Shown here in pieces: positions 1-8,187 of a stretch of DNA of 64,000 nucleotides. The stretch spans positions 170,684-234,683 of the forward strand of contig NZ_MRSV01000001.1 of the NCBI RefSeq assembly GCF_001909285.1. Reading direction: 5' to 3'. This DNA is from Exiguobacterium profundum. GTDB lineage: Bacteria; Bacillota; Bacilli; Exiguobacteriales; Exiguobacteriaceae. The translations under genes and the position numbers were made by a program. The notes beneath the pieces were generated by a model. It did no database searches, had not been told where the DNA came from, and saw nothing but the letters and a program-made list of their open reading frames with translations. Within the stretch, counting starts at the first letter, position 1, and the number at the start of each line of letters is the position of its first letter.

Positions 1-963
1 CTTCCCTTCTTCTCCAGCGGCGTGTGTGAATGGGAGCGTCTTGATCGTATCGCCAATCGCAAAGATATGAGATTGTGACGTCCGATATGACGACGAGACA
101 TCGATATACCCTTTCGTCACCTGAACGTTCGCCCGGTCGAGACGGAGCGCATCGATTCGGGGAACACGACCTGTCGCCATGAGCAATTTATCCGCTTCAT
201 ATTCGACCGTTTCGCCGTTCACCTCTGTCGTGACACGAATGCGGCCATCGACTTCATCGACTCGATTGACCTTTACACCGATTTTTAGGCGCATCGCCAT
301 CTCGAGTTGAGATCTTAAATAGGTGGCGACGTCCTCGTCTTCTTTAGGTAGGAAATCATCCTGCGCCTCTAGCACGGTCACTTGTGAGCCGAGTCGGACA
401 AAGGACTGGGCCAATTCAAGTCCGACCGTTCCGGCGCCGATGACAATCAGGCTCTCCGGGAGCGTCTCTTCTTCAAAGACCGTTTCGTTCGTTAAGTATG
501 GGACTTGATCAAGTCCATCAATCGGAGGGACTGTCGGTTTCGATCCGGTCGAGATGACAAATTTTTTCCCGATCAATAACTCGTTCCCTACTTTTAATTC
601 GTGCGGACTCTGGAACGAGGCTTCTCCGATATAGACGTCGACGCCAATCTTTTCAAAACGTTCTGTCCCGTCATGGTCTTGAATAATGGCACGTGCTTTG
701 TCGACACGCGCTTTTGACATTTGATAATGCTCTTGTCCATTGAACTCGGTTCCGAGAACTCGGGCCGCGCGCATCATCGCATTCGCTTCTTTTGAAGCGG
801 CAATCAACGCTTTCGATGGCACACATCCGACATGCAGACAGTCACCACCTAAATGTTTGTTCTTTTCAACAAGTGCGACCTTTGCACCTAAATTCGCAGC
901 CCCTGCGGCCACCGTCATCCCGGCAGCACCGCCACCGATGACAATCAACTGATAGTCCTTCAT
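1..963 (-). CDS. Pyridine nucleotide-disulfide oxidoreductase, C-terminus cut by window edge
   Basis: FAD-dependent class I flavoprotein of the dihydrolipoamide dehydrogenase / mercuric reductase-like group; 321 codons are visible and the dimerisation domain lies beyond the window. The N-terminal FAD Rossmann motif GGGAAG is at about residues 10-15, and the redox-active cysteine pair is in GGDCLHVGCVPSK (Cys42 and Cys47). A second NAD(P)H-binding motif, GAGTVGLELAQ, sits near residue 180 and the FAD motif AIGD near residue 308. The ATG overlaps the stop of the upstream DUF1499 gene (ATGA), with GGAGG just before it, so the two are translationally coupled. The true substrate cannot be told; no neighbouring 2-oxoacid dehydrogenase genes are visible, so an E3 role is not supported. 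Confidence 0.85.
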   Translation of the reverse strand, partial: MKDYQLIVIGGGAAGMTVAAGAANLGAKVALVEKNKHLGGDCLHVGCVPSKALIAASKEANAMMRAARVLGTEFNGQEHYQMSKARVDKARAIIQDHDGTERFEKIGVDVYIGEASFQSPHELKVGNELLIGKKFVISTGSKPTVPPIDGLDQVPYLTNETVFEEETLPESLIVIGAGTVGLELAQSFVRLGSQVTVLEAQDDFLPKEDEDVATYLRSQLEMAMRLKIGVKVNRVDEVDGRIRVTTEVNGETVEYEADKLLMATGRVPRIDALRLDRANVQVTKGYIDVSSSYRTSQSHIFAIGDTIKTLPFTHAAGEEGK

Positions 964-1325
964 CGAATCAACCTCCGGTATCGTTCGCTCACATCTTCCA
1001 TTCGTTTTCGATTCACGCCAAAGTCTGAATAGCCGACACGCGACGCAGATCGAAACTCGACTTGTTGAGTAGCGACATCAAATAAAAAATCGACATCATC
1101 TTTAAATCGCATCACTTTAGAAGTCACTACATAATGAAGTCCTTCATCTGTTTCCTTCGCCAGTTCAGCCCGCGGCAACTGATTCATCGCCATCTTAATG
1201 GCTTCAATTGATTGCCCGCGACTGCCTGCATACGGCAGTGGGTCCATCCGCAATTCTTCAATTGAAGTTTGGGTTGACACAGCATTCGGACTTCCTTTTA
1301 ACGGCTTCAAAGATTGATTGGCCAT
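960..1325 (-). CDS. DUF1499 family protein
   Basis: Small soluble protein of 121 residues resembling the DUF1499 family, whose function is unknown. Typical family features are the N-terminal LKPLKGSPNAVSTQ stretch and the central DxLPY...A segment followed by alternating strands. I chose the ATG at 1325 because a strong GGGAGGTTT ribosome binding site precedes it; an upstream in-frame start at 1403 would reach into the end of the histidine kinase gene. The stop overlaps the start of the flavoprotein gene by four bases, so both are probably made from one mRNA and may act together in redox or stress chemistry (inference). Confidence 0.7.
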   Translation of the reverse strand: MANQSLKPLKGSPNAVSTQTSIEELRMDPLPYAGSRGQSIEAIKMAMNQLPRAELAKETDEGLHYVVTSKVMRFKDDVDFLFDVATQQVEFRSASRVGYSDFGVNRKRMEDVSERYRRLIR

Positions 1326-1389
1326 TATAAAAACCTCCCTCAGTCTACATACATCTATATGTAGCCTGAATTCGGGAGGTTTAATCCTA

Positions 1390-2769
1390 TTAATGTAGTT
1401 CACTCGGGTCGAGTGGCAATAAAACGGTCACCGTCGTTCCGTGTCCGACCTCGCTCTCGATGACGAGTTTGCCTTCATGCGCTTCAATCAACTCTTTTGA
1501 AATCGCAAGTCCAAGCCCGCTACTACCTTCTGTGACATGAGCCTGATAGAACATCTCGGTGATGCGCTGCAAATGCTCTCGTGAAATGCCGGGACCTTCA
1601 TCGATAATCGAGATGAAGGCAACACGTTCCGATTGCACGAAGCGGATGGTCAACGTTCCTCCGTCTGGCGAGAAACGAATCGCGTTCTCGAGGATATTTA
1701 AGAACACTTGTTTCAAACGATTCTCATCAAATAGTCCGACCGATTTTTGAGGATAGCGTTCGATGAGTGTGATGCCTTTGTCTTCAAGTGACTGTTTTAA
1801 TTGCAGAGTCACTTGACGTAACAAAGAGACCAGGTCCAGTTCTTGGCGATACAAGACCAACCGACTCTCCTCAATTTTTGTATAGTCGAGAAGCTGTTCG
1901 ACGAGACCGATCATGCGCTCTGTCTCCGAATGGATGATGCTTAAACCGAGCTCCGTCTCTTCAGATAGTTTCTCATCACCACCCCGAATCGTCTCGGTCC
2001 ATCCCTTAATCGATGTGAGTGGTGTTCTGAGTTCGTGCGATACACTCGAGAGGAATTCGTTACGTGTCGACTGATGCTGCTGGACTTTCGCGCCTAAATA
2101 CGTGAGCGTTCGAGCCAAGGCTCCAAGCTCATGTTTCTCATTTGACTCAACGGATACATCGAAGTCGCCCTGAGCCATCTCATCGGCCGCCTCGATGATG
2201 TGACGAATCGGTCTGACGAAGCGATCGGCAATCCGGATGACGGTGTATAGGGCGAGCAACCAGATCAAGACGCCAATCATGACGACCGTCATCCAAATTT
2301 CGCGAATGAGCGTGTCCAAGTCTTCAAGCGGTCGCGTGAAACTGATGGCAAACTCGGACGTATCGTTCGTCATAATGGGACTCGTGACCGATAAGTAATG
2401 TTCATCCCCGACGTCATAGTCCTGCACGACGGACTCTCCTTGCGACAGTTGCTGTAACTGTTCTTGAGAGAAAGAGGCCTGCCTTGTTCGTTGTCCCGTC
2501 GTTTTGACAATCGAACCGCTCCGGTCGACAATCGTCAAATCAGTTCCAGGATATCCGAATGTTCGGACGAGGACTGAAAAGGCGCTCGGCGTTTCAAACC
2601 CAACTTGGGCTTGAGGGTATAGATATGCACTCGTTGTCGCATGACCTAGTAACGCTTCCGACTCATACTCGTAATAGTAGCGATACGTCCCGTAAGACAA
2701 AATGCTGACGAGCAAGAGCAAGACGATCGTCACGACAATCATCATGCGAATGACTAACTGTTGTTTCAT
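1390..2769 (-). CDS. Sensor histidine kinase of a two-component system
   Basis: Membrane sensor kinase of 459 residues that should autophosphorylate and hand phosphate to the response regulator encoded just upstream. It has an N-terminal membrane helix (about residues 8-28), an extracytoplasmic sensor domain to about 155, a second membrane helix (about 158-180), a HAMP linker and a HisKA domain with the phospho-acceptor motif SHELRTPLTS near residue 245. The ATPase domain shows the N box (NILENAIRFSPDG), G1 (DEGPGIS) and G2 (SSGLGLAIS). Its ATG overlaps the regulator's TGA (ATGA), so both are co-translated. The signal is unknown; the architecture resembles ResE/PhoR/WalK-type kinases, but no PAS domain is evident. 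Confidence 0.9.
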   Translation of the reverse strand: MKQQLVIRMMIVVTIVLLLLVSILSYGTYRYYYEYESEALLGHATTSAYLYPQAQVGFETPSAFSVLVRTFGYPGTDLTIVDRSGSIVKTTGQRTRQASFSQEQLQQLSQGESVVQDYDVGDEHYLSVTSPIMTNDTSEFAISFTRPLEDLDTLIREIWMTVVMIGVLIWLLALYTVIRIADRFVRPIRHIIEAADEMAQGDFDVSVESNEKHELGALARTLTYLGAKVQQHQSTRNEFLSSVSHELRTPLTSIKGWTETIRGGDEKLSEETELGLSIIHSETERMIGLVEQLLDYTKIEESRLVLYRQELDLVSLLRQVTLQLKQSLEDKGITLIERYPQKSVGLFDENRLKQVFLNILENAIRFSPDGGTLTIRFVQSERVAFISIIDEGPGISREHLQRITEMFYQAHVTEGSSGLGLAISKELIEAHEGKLVIESEVGHGTTVTVLLPLDPSELH

Positions 2770-3458
2770 GCCTCATGTCTCCGCCATTTATATCCGTGAC
2801 CCCACAACGTCTCGATGTAGACCGGATGACTCGGGTCATCTTCAATTTTTTGACGCAAGCGACGAATGTTGACGTCGACTGTCTTTCGGTCACCGAAATA
2901 GTTGACGCCCCATACAGCATCGAGTAGCGCATCACGTGACAAGACGATCTCTTCGTTTTGGACGAGATGACAGATCAAGTCATACTCGGTCGGCGTCAAA
3001 TCGATCGACTGTCCATACTTCGTCACTTGTTTTGCGGCGAGGTCGATTGCGAACGGTCCCGACTTCAAGCGTTTCGAATCTTTTCGTTTCACTTTTTCGA
3101 CACGGCGCAACAACGCTTGGATGCGCGCCACTAATTCACCTGGACTGAACGGTTTGGCGATGTAGTCGTCTGCACCTTTACCAAGCCCTTCAATTTTATC
3201 TTCTTCGAGCGTCCGTGCCGTCAACATGATGATCCCTACATTTTCGTCAAGATCACGAATGGCAGCACATGCTTCGAATCCGTCCATTTCCGGCATCATG
3301 ACATCCAATAAGACGACATCGAACGGTTCACGGTCAAATGCGGTGACCGCTTCTCGACCGTTCGTCGCCTCAAAGACGTCGAATCCGGCTCGTTTTAAAT
3401 TGACAATAATGAAGCTGCGAATCGCATGTTCATCCTCAGCTACTAAAATTCGATTCAT
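2766..3458 (-). CDS. OmpR/PhoB-family response regulator
   Basis: DNA-binding response regulator of 230 residues. The receiver domain (1-120) has the acidic pocket AEDE (residues 7-10), the phospho-acceptor Asp52 in LLDVMMPE and the conserved Thr and Lys (MLTA, AKPF). A winged-helix effector domain fills about residues 130-228 (DLTPTEYDLI...VDVNIRRLRQKIE...GYKW). I chose the ATG at 3458, eight bases after AGAGGTGG, over a GTG at 3470. It is the first gene of an operon with the sensor kinase; a sigma-A-like promoter lies upstream at 3499-3527. Confidence 0.92.
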   Translation of the reverse strand: MNRILVAEDEHAIRSFIIVNLKRAGFDVFEATNGREAVTAFDREPFDVVLLDVMMPEMDGFEACAAIRDLDENVGIIMLTARTLEEDKIEGLGKGADDYIAKPFSPGELVARIQALLRRVEKVKRKDSKRLKSGPFAIDLAAKQVTKYGQSIDLTPTEYDLICHLVQNEEIVLSRDALLDAVWGVNYFGDRKTVDVNIRRLRQKIEDDPSHPVYIETLWGHGYKWRRHEA

Positions 3459-3498
3459 ATCGATTTCCACCTCTTCTAGAGTTCACTTCTCTACATTA

Positions 3499-3527
3499 TA
3501 GTTACGTTTTTGTGACAAGGTTGTCAA
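3499..3527 (-). promoter_or_regulatory. Sigma-A-like promoter for the response regulator operon
   Basis: On the minus strand TTGACA (3522-3527) is followed after 17 bases by TAACTA (3499-3504), about 40 bases before the regulator start. It shares its -35 region with a plus-strand promoter for the HAD phosphatase, so the two units diverge from overlapping promoters. Confidence 0.5.
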
Positions 3528-3550
3528 TTGACCTTAAAAAGGTTTAGGAT
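3521..3550 (+). promoter_or_regulatory. Sigma-A-like promoter for the HAD phosphatase gene
   Basis: TTGTCA (3521-3526), an 18-base spacer and TAGGAT (3545-3550), 38 bases before the chosen ATG. It overlaps the minus-strand promoter of the two-component system. Confidence 0.45.
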
Positions 3551-3587
3551 GGAGTCATTAGATTCTGAAGGAGGACCCCCTACTACT

Positions 3588-4409
3588 ATGAGTTACAAGA
3601 TGATTGTATTGGATATGGATGATACGCTCCTCACGAGCGACCATACGATTTCCCCTAAGACAAAAGAAGCACTTCTCGATGCACAGGCGCGCGGCTATAA
3701 AGTCGTTCTCGCGAGCGGACGACCAACGTTTGCGATGTGGGAAGCAGCCCGTGAATTAGAACTTGCGAAATACGGAAGCTACATCTTATCGTTCAACGGT
3801 GCCTCGGTCATCAATTGTGCGACAAACGAGGAGATTTTCTCGAGCACGCTCCAGCCGGATACAGTCGCCCATCTCCATGATATCAGTGAACGGGAAGGAA
3901 TCGCGATTCATACGTACGTCGGTAACGAAATCGTAACCGATCGCCCGAACCCTTATACGGATATCGAAGGTGAATTGACGGGAATGCCGGTCATTCATGT
4001 CGACAACTTTAAAGATGCCGTGACAGCTCCGGTCGTCAAATGTTTGATGCTTGCGGATGGCGACACACTCGCTCCAATCGAAACGAAGCTACAAACAGAA
4101 TTGGCCGGGAAATTGGCTGTAGCCCGTTCAAAACCGTTCTTCCTTGAGTTTACTGAAGCCGGTGTCACAAAAGGAACGAGTCTCGCCTTCCTTGCAGATC
4201 AACTCGGCATCGCACAAAAAGAAGTCATCGCTTGCGGTGACGGAAACAATGATTTGACGATGATTGAATGGGCCGGCCTCGGCGTCGCGATGGGAAATGC
4301 TAACACGACGGTCAAAGGAAAAGCGGACTTCATAACAAAATCAAACAACGAAGACGGAATCGCTCATGTCATCGAAACGTACATGGCGGACGTACTCGTT
4401 ACGCAATAA
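3588..4409 (+). CDS. Cof-type HAD-family phosphatase
   Basis: Predicted Mg-dependent sugar-phosphate or nucleotide phosphatase of the Cof/YkrA/YwpJ group of haloacid dehalogenase enzymes, 273 residues, cytosolic. Motif I is DMDDTLL with the nucleophile Asp9 and acid/base Asp11, motif II is ASGRP, and motifs III/IV are Lys then GDGNNDLTM near residue 221. A C2-type cap lies between. I chose the ATG at 3588 because GAAGGAGG stands eight bases before it and the HAD core begins at once; an in-frame upstream start would add 20 unrelated residues. The substrate cannot be predicted, since these enzymes are promiscuous. Confidence 0.88.
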   Translation: MSYKMIVLDMDDTLLTSDHTISPKTKEALLDAQARGYKVVLASGRPTFAMWEAARELELAKYGSYILSFNGASVINCATNEEIFSSTLQPDTVAHLHDISEREGIAIHTYVGNEIVTDRPNPYTDIEGELTGMPVIHVDNFKDAVTAPVVKCLMLADGDTLAPIETKLQTELAGKLAVARSKPFFLEFTEAGVTKGTSLAFLADQLGIAQKEVIACGDGNNDLTMIEWAGLGVAMGNANTTVKGKADFITKSNNEDGIAHVIETYMADVLVTQ

Positions 4410-4439
4410 GCTTCTGATTGTAGAAAGGGAGGAAGGAAG

Positions 4440-5438
4440 ATGAATAAAGGGTTGAAACGAGCTGGAGTCGGATTGATTGGAACTGCGGTCGCAGGAGCGG
4501 CTTATGTGTTCCTCTCACCGAAACCAGCCACACGTTTAATCAAAACTTCGTTTGCGGGGGGAAACGAAGTGGAGATGAAGGGATTCGAGGAAGTCGTTCA
4601 AAAGACGTCTGTCCGAAAAGACATCGACTACTTGTCTTCTTATGACAATGGAACCTTTGATTTGATCCGTTATGAAGGAAATAGCCGCACGGTCCCTACC
4701 ATTTTTTGGGTATATGGCGGATCATTCGTCGGTGGGGATAAATCGGATGTGTTAAAATACGCCACTTCAATTGCGAGTAACGGCTACAACGTCGTCAGTA
4801 TCAATTACGCACTCGCACCTGACGTGATGTACCCGACCCCGCTCAAACAAATCGAAGAAGCGTACTCGTTCATCGCTGAGAACAATGACCGCTTCCGTCT
4901 CGATTTAGACCGCGTCTTCTTTGCAGGTGATTCGAATGGTGGACAGCTCGCTGCACAGTTTGTCGGGATCCAGTTGAATGACGACTATTCGCCTTCTGCT
5001 GAAGTGGGACAAGTCGTACCAAAATCCTCAATCCTCGGTGCCATCCTCTTGTCTGCACCGCTCGACTTGAAGCGCACATGGCTCGAATCATCGAAGTCAG
5101 TGAACCGCTTCTTGTTCAAACGAATCGGATGGGCATACTTCGGCACATACAATTGGGAGACTCTCCCGGTCGTTGCTGAAGCGTCGCCACTCGTCAATGT
5201 ACCGGCCACATTCGTCCCAACGTTTATCGCGGACGGGAATGATCATTCCTTTGAGGAGCAGGCCAAGGAATTTGCAACGATTCTTTCAGGACGTACGGAT
5301 GTCACGACTGTCTTTTATGATCGGAACGAGCACGAGCTTGGCCATAACTATTACTTCGAAATGGACCGCCCAGCGGCTAATTCCACGTATCGTCGTTTGA
5401 TTACGTTCTTACGTGAAACGACAAATCAATCTGTATAA
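4440..5438 (+). CDS. Membrane-anchored alpha/beta hydrolase (esterase-like)
   Basis: A 332-residue protein with a short positively charged N-terminus and one hydrophobic helix (about residues 8-26), then an alpha/beta hydrolase domain resembling carboxylesterase/lipase-like (BD-FAE, HSL) enzymes. The nucleophile elbow is GDSNGG (Ser near residue 164), and an Asp (ADGNDHSF) and His (EHELGHNY) near the C-terminus can complete the triad. The usual HGG oxyanion motif is replaced by YGGSFVGG. A GGGAGGAAGG ribosome binding site precedes the ATG. It follows the HAD gene by 30 bases and ends at a shared bidirectional terminator. The substrate is unknown. Confidence 0.78.
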   Translation: MNKGLKRAGVGLIGTAVAGAAYVFLSPKPATRLIKTSFAGGNEVEMKGFEEVVQKTSVRKDIDYLSSYDNGTFDLIRYEGNSRTVPTIFWVYGGSFVGGDKSDVLKYATSIASNGYNVVSINYALAPDVMYPTPLKQIEEAYSFIAENNDRFRLDLDRVFFAGDSNGGQLAAQFVGIQLNDDYSPSAEVGQVVPKSSILGAILLSAPLDLKRTWLESSKSVNRFLFKRIGWAYFGTYNWETLPVVAEASPLVNVPATFVPTFIADGNDHSFEEQAKEFATILSGRTDVTTVFYDRNEHELGHNYYFEMDRPAANSTYRRLITFLRETTNQSV

Positions 5439-5441
5439 TGC

Positions 5442-5485
5442 AAAAGAGGCGACGTTCTCCTACAGTGGAAAACGTCGCCTCTTTT
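5442..5485. terminator. Bidirectional rho-independent terminator
   Basis: Near-perfect inverted repeat AAAAGAGGCGACGTT ... AACGTCGCCTCTTTT between convergent genes, with T-rich ends on both strands. Confidence 0.9.
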
Positions 5486-5487
5486 CG

Positions 5488-7047
5488 TTAGCGCAATAGT
5501 TCGAACGCGCGACCAATCAATTCATTTCGGGATGGGGAAGTTTGACGCAATGCTTCAAGACGTTCAATCAATGTCTGTTTCAGTCCTTCATCCTTCACCA
5601 ACTCCAGGCACTCGATGTGTAATAACCAGGCGTCAGGGTGGTTCGTTAAAATCTCTGGGATGAGACCATCGATTGATTCTCCCCGCTCACGCATGAGATG
5701 GATGCGGTTGAACATCGGATCATCGTTCGTCCATACACGTTCATCCCGTTCGATGATCACCGGTTTTTCAATCATCATCAGCTCGTCTACCGTTGTTCCT
5801 GGGAAAACTGATGGAAGCGAATCGACGCGTACTTCTAGCGAGTCGAGTGAGATCGTCCGTCCTTCTAGGTGAACCGTCACGTCTTCGAGTGCACCGGATG
5901 CACATGCTTGCCGAATGCTCGTCCCGTCCTCAAAGAGGTCATCGCGATCGAGCGCGGACTCTGTGTCATGAGCGATCAGTAGCCCGTGTCGCTCTTTTTG
6001 CGTGAGCTGTCCATGTTGTACAATTGAACATTCATCCCATTGAATGAGCGTATGTTCTTTCGACTCCGTCATGTGACGAACGATGCCGACACGTTCTGAT
6101 CCATCTTCAAGTCGAATCGTCGATTGACTTCCTGACGCCAACGCTTTCGCCACAGATTCAATCCCACCTTTTCGAATCGCCATTCTTCCCTCTAGTTCAT
6201 CTAAGACAGAAGAGAGCGTCTCAAAGTTTGGAATAACGAATAGCTCTTTTTTTATGTTTGTCACGTCTTGCTTCGTCTGTAGCGCGTGCTCCAAGTCGAA
6301 TGGATGTTTGACGACCGCATCTGTCAGACAGTGACGGCTCTCTCCTACCGATGATAAGAGGCCTGCCCCGTAAATCATCGGATTGTCGAGGTCACCAATC
6401 AATCCGAATTCAACGGTCCACCAAAAGATACGCGCGACCTGTTGTGCTTCAGAAAAGCCAGTCACTTGCGCTTTCGCCTCATGTACGGCTTTCTCCGCCG
6501 CCTCGATATCCTGTTCGGTCGAATTCGCATTCTCCTTCACAATCGTCAAGCGTTTCAATGCGGCGAACGAGGCATGTTCTTCTCGGTTCATAAACGCCTT
6601 GGCCCCTAATTGACCGAAGCGTTTGACGATTGCCGAAAACGTCGGGTCCATCAACATTGGCGCATGTCCCGCCGCCTCGTGAATGATATCAGGGGCTGGA
6701 CTGTATAAAATATTCTCGACTTTCCGAATGTCTGTCGCGACCGGGAGCATCCCGTTTAATTGGAAGTCAAAAAAGGCAACGCCGGGGATGAGCCCATCCA
6801 CTGCGACCGTCGACCATCCTGCCGCCTGCATCTCATCCGTCATCTGTTCGACGTTCGGCAATCGATCCGGTCCCATTCCCGTCCGTTTCAATCCTTCGAT
6901 GTAAAACGGATGCGCCTTCCCTTCTAACGTGTGCAAGTTCAACCGCAACACGAAACGCCAAACGGCATGATCTGTTGGTGTGTATTCATTGTAGAACTGC
7001 GGTGAAATATGTGGGGCTAGGTGTTTTGGAATCGATTGTGTCAACAT
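5488..7047 (-). CDS. phhA: Biopterin-dependent aromatic amino acid hydroxylase (phenylalanine 4-monooxygenase)
   Basis: Fe(II)/tetrahydropterin enzyme converting phenylalanine to tyrosine, 519 residues. The catalytic domain fills about residues 10-260, with the iron ligands in HEAAGH (His123, His128) and the expected downstream Glu in the FWWTVEFGL region. The remaining ~250 residues form a C-terminal extension not found in the short proteobacterial PhhA (about 260-300 residues). Start chosen at the ATG at 7047 after GAGGACTT. A T-box leader with a UAC-compatible specifier precedes it, so the gene is probably induced when tRNA-Tyr is uncharged, pointing to tyrosine supply rather than phenylalanine breakdown. 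Tryptophan hydroxylation is possible but less likely. Confidence 0.85.
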   Translation of the reverse strand: MLTQSIPKHLAPHISPQFYNEYTPTDHAVWRFVLRLNLHTLEGKAHPFYIEGLKRTGMGPDRLPNVEQMTDEMQAAGWSTVAVDGLIPGVAFFDFQLNGMLPVATDIRKVENILYSPAPDIIHEAAGHAPMLMDPTFSAIVKRFGQLGAKAFMNREEHASFAALKRLTIVKENANSTEQDIEAAEKAVHEAKAQVTGFSEAQQVARIFWWTVEFGLIGDLDNPMIYGAGLLSSVGESRHCLTDAVVKHPFDLEHALQTKQDVTNIKKELFVIPNFETLSSVLDELEGRMAIRKGGIESVAKALASGSQSTIRLEDGSERVGIVRHMTESKEHTLIQWDECSIVQHGQLTQKERHGLLIAHDTESALDRDDLFEDGTSIRQACASGALEDVTVHLEGRTISLDSLEVRVDSLPSVFPGTTVDELMMIEKPVIIERDERVWTNDDPMFNRIHLMRERGESIDGLIPEILTNHPDAWLLHIECLELVKDEGLKQTLIERLEALRQTSPSRNELIGRAFELLR

Positions 7048-7073
7048 GTGAAGTCCTCATTTAAAATCAAAAA

Positions 7074-7345
7074 AATCCCTATCGATTGAATCGATAGGGA
7101 CGACAAAGCCGCGGTACCACCCTGGTTGCTAGAAAGATTCTAGCCGCTTGATCCGATAACGGGGGACCGCTCAATGATGAGAGCTCAGGAACTGTAATTC
7201 GATTCATCTTTTGGGCGTGTTCGCAGCACCACACGCTCTCTGGGCCAGGGAAGATGTCTCTACTTCGGTTCTTTCTTCGCTTTTCTTACATATCCAATTC
7301 TTTATCTTTTCTACAGTTATGCTGTTATGCATATATGCTTTTAAG
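7074..7345 (-). promoter_or_regulatory. T-box riboswitch leader, tyrosine (UAC) specifier
   Basis: On the minus strand the leader has Stem I with an AGAGAG element, the hairpin GCGTGTGGTGCTGCGAACACGC, and a specifier region GAATTACAG (7200-7192) in which TAC (7196-7194) encodes tyrosine. The conserved T-box AGGGTGGTACCGCGG (7123-7109) follows. Its terminator is TCCCTATCGATT / AATCGATAGGGA with a run of T (about 7100-7069), only 20 bases before the hydroxylase start codon. The antiterminator would use the T-box bases and the 5' arm of the terminator. Leu (TTA) in the shifted register is the only serious alternative specifier. Confidence 0.9.
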
Positions 7346-7369
7346 CACTAAAGTGACGTCTTGTTAGTT

Positions 7370-7398
7370 ACTGTACCAAAGCTAAACAAAAGCGTCAA
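7370..7398 (-). promoter_or_regulatory. Sigma-A promoter of the T-box/phhA unit
   Basis: TTGACG (7393-7398), 17-base spacer, TACAGT (7370-7375) on the minus strand. It starts directly at the T-run that terminates the upstream ung-side hairpin. Confidence 0.75.
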
Positions 7399-7430
7399 CA
7401 AAAAACAGCCTGCGAATTTTCGCAAACTGT
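7399..7430 (-). terminator. Rho-independent terminator after ung
   Basis: Minus-strand stem ACAGTTTGCGAA / TTCGCAGGCTGT followed by TTTTTTG. The stem begins at the last base of the ung stop codon. Confidence 0.8.
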
Positions 7431-8107
7431 CAGAGACACCACTCAATCGGAGATTTTCCCCACTCCTTCAATGTATCGTTTACTTTGGAGAATGGCTTAG
7501 AACCGAAGAATCCACGATGGGATGACAAAGGACTTGGATGTACCGACGTGAGCACTTTATGTTGGTCTCCAATCCATTTCATTTTCTTCTTCGCATCATT
7601 TCCCCACAAGATGAATACAATCGGTTCCTCACGACTCCCGAGCCGCTCAATGATGGAATCAGTGAACTGTTCCCATCCTTTTCCACGGTGAGAGCCCGCC
7701 TTTCCCGCTTCAACCGTCAGTGCCGTATTTAAGAGAAGGACGCCTTGTTTCGCCCATTTCTCGAGATTGCCACTCTTCGGGAGATCACATCCAACGTCAT
7801 CTTTTAGTTCTTGAAAGATGTTTCGTAGAGACGGTGGGAAACGAACCCCATCCTGCACCGAAAAACTGAGTCCATGCGCTTGATTCGGTCCGTGGTACGG
7901 ATCTTGCCCTAAAATGACGCACTTCACTTCACTAAATTTTGTATGAATAAATGCGTTCCAAATATCTTCTCGGGCCGGGTAAACGATCGTTTCTTCATAA
8001 GCTTGGTCGACGAATTGCTTCAACTGTTGAAAATAAGGTCGTTTCATCTCTTCTTGGACAATATCCGTCCAATCTCCAAGTAGTCGACTCGATAACTGAT
8101 CTGCCAT
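7430..8107 (-). CDS. ung: Uracil-DNA glycosylase (family 1)
   Basis: Removes uracil from DNA at the start of base-excision repair. The 225-residue length is normal for bacterial Ung. The water-activating motif GQDPYHG is at residues 67-73 (catalytic Asp69), and the leucine-intercalation motif HPSPLSSHRGFFG is near residue 190. The proline-rich loop FPPSL and the uracil-contacting LLLNTALTV strand are also present. AAGGGGAG precedes the ATG. It appears to be a single-gene unit with its own terminator. Confidence 0.97.
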   Translation of the reverse strand: MADQLSSRLLGDWTDIVQEEMKRPYFQQLKQFVDQAYEETIVYPAREDIWNAFIHTKFSEVKCVILGQDPYHGPNQAHGLSFSVQDGVRFPPSLRNIFQELKDDVGCDLPKSGNLEKWAKQGVLLLNTALTVEAGKAGSHRGKGWEQFTDSIIERLGSREEPIVFILWGNDAKKKMKWIGDQHKVLTSVHPSPLSSHRGFFGSKPFSKVNDTLKEWGKSPIEWCL

Positions 8108-8154
8108 TGCATACTCCCCTTTCCCTTTGTATCATACCCAAAATAAATGCATAC

Positions 8155-8181
8155 AAAAAGACGAGTCAATCGACTCGTCTC
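8155..8181 (-). terminator. Terminator after the azoreductase gene
   Basis: Minus-strand stem AGACGAGTCGATTGACTCGTCT followed by TTTTTG, just past the azoreductase stop. Confidence 0.85.
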
Positions 8182-8187
8182 TCTAGG

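Noticed and set aside
323-952. Plus-strand reading frames over the flavoprotein gene
   Set aside because: They are serine- and arginine-rich shadows of the conserved minus-strand flavoprotein and have no ribosome binding sites.
7191-7200. T-box specifier read as TTA (Leu) or CAG (Gln)
   Set aside because: The register with TAC fits the aromatic hydroxylase downstream; the others are possible in sequence but make no metabolic sense.
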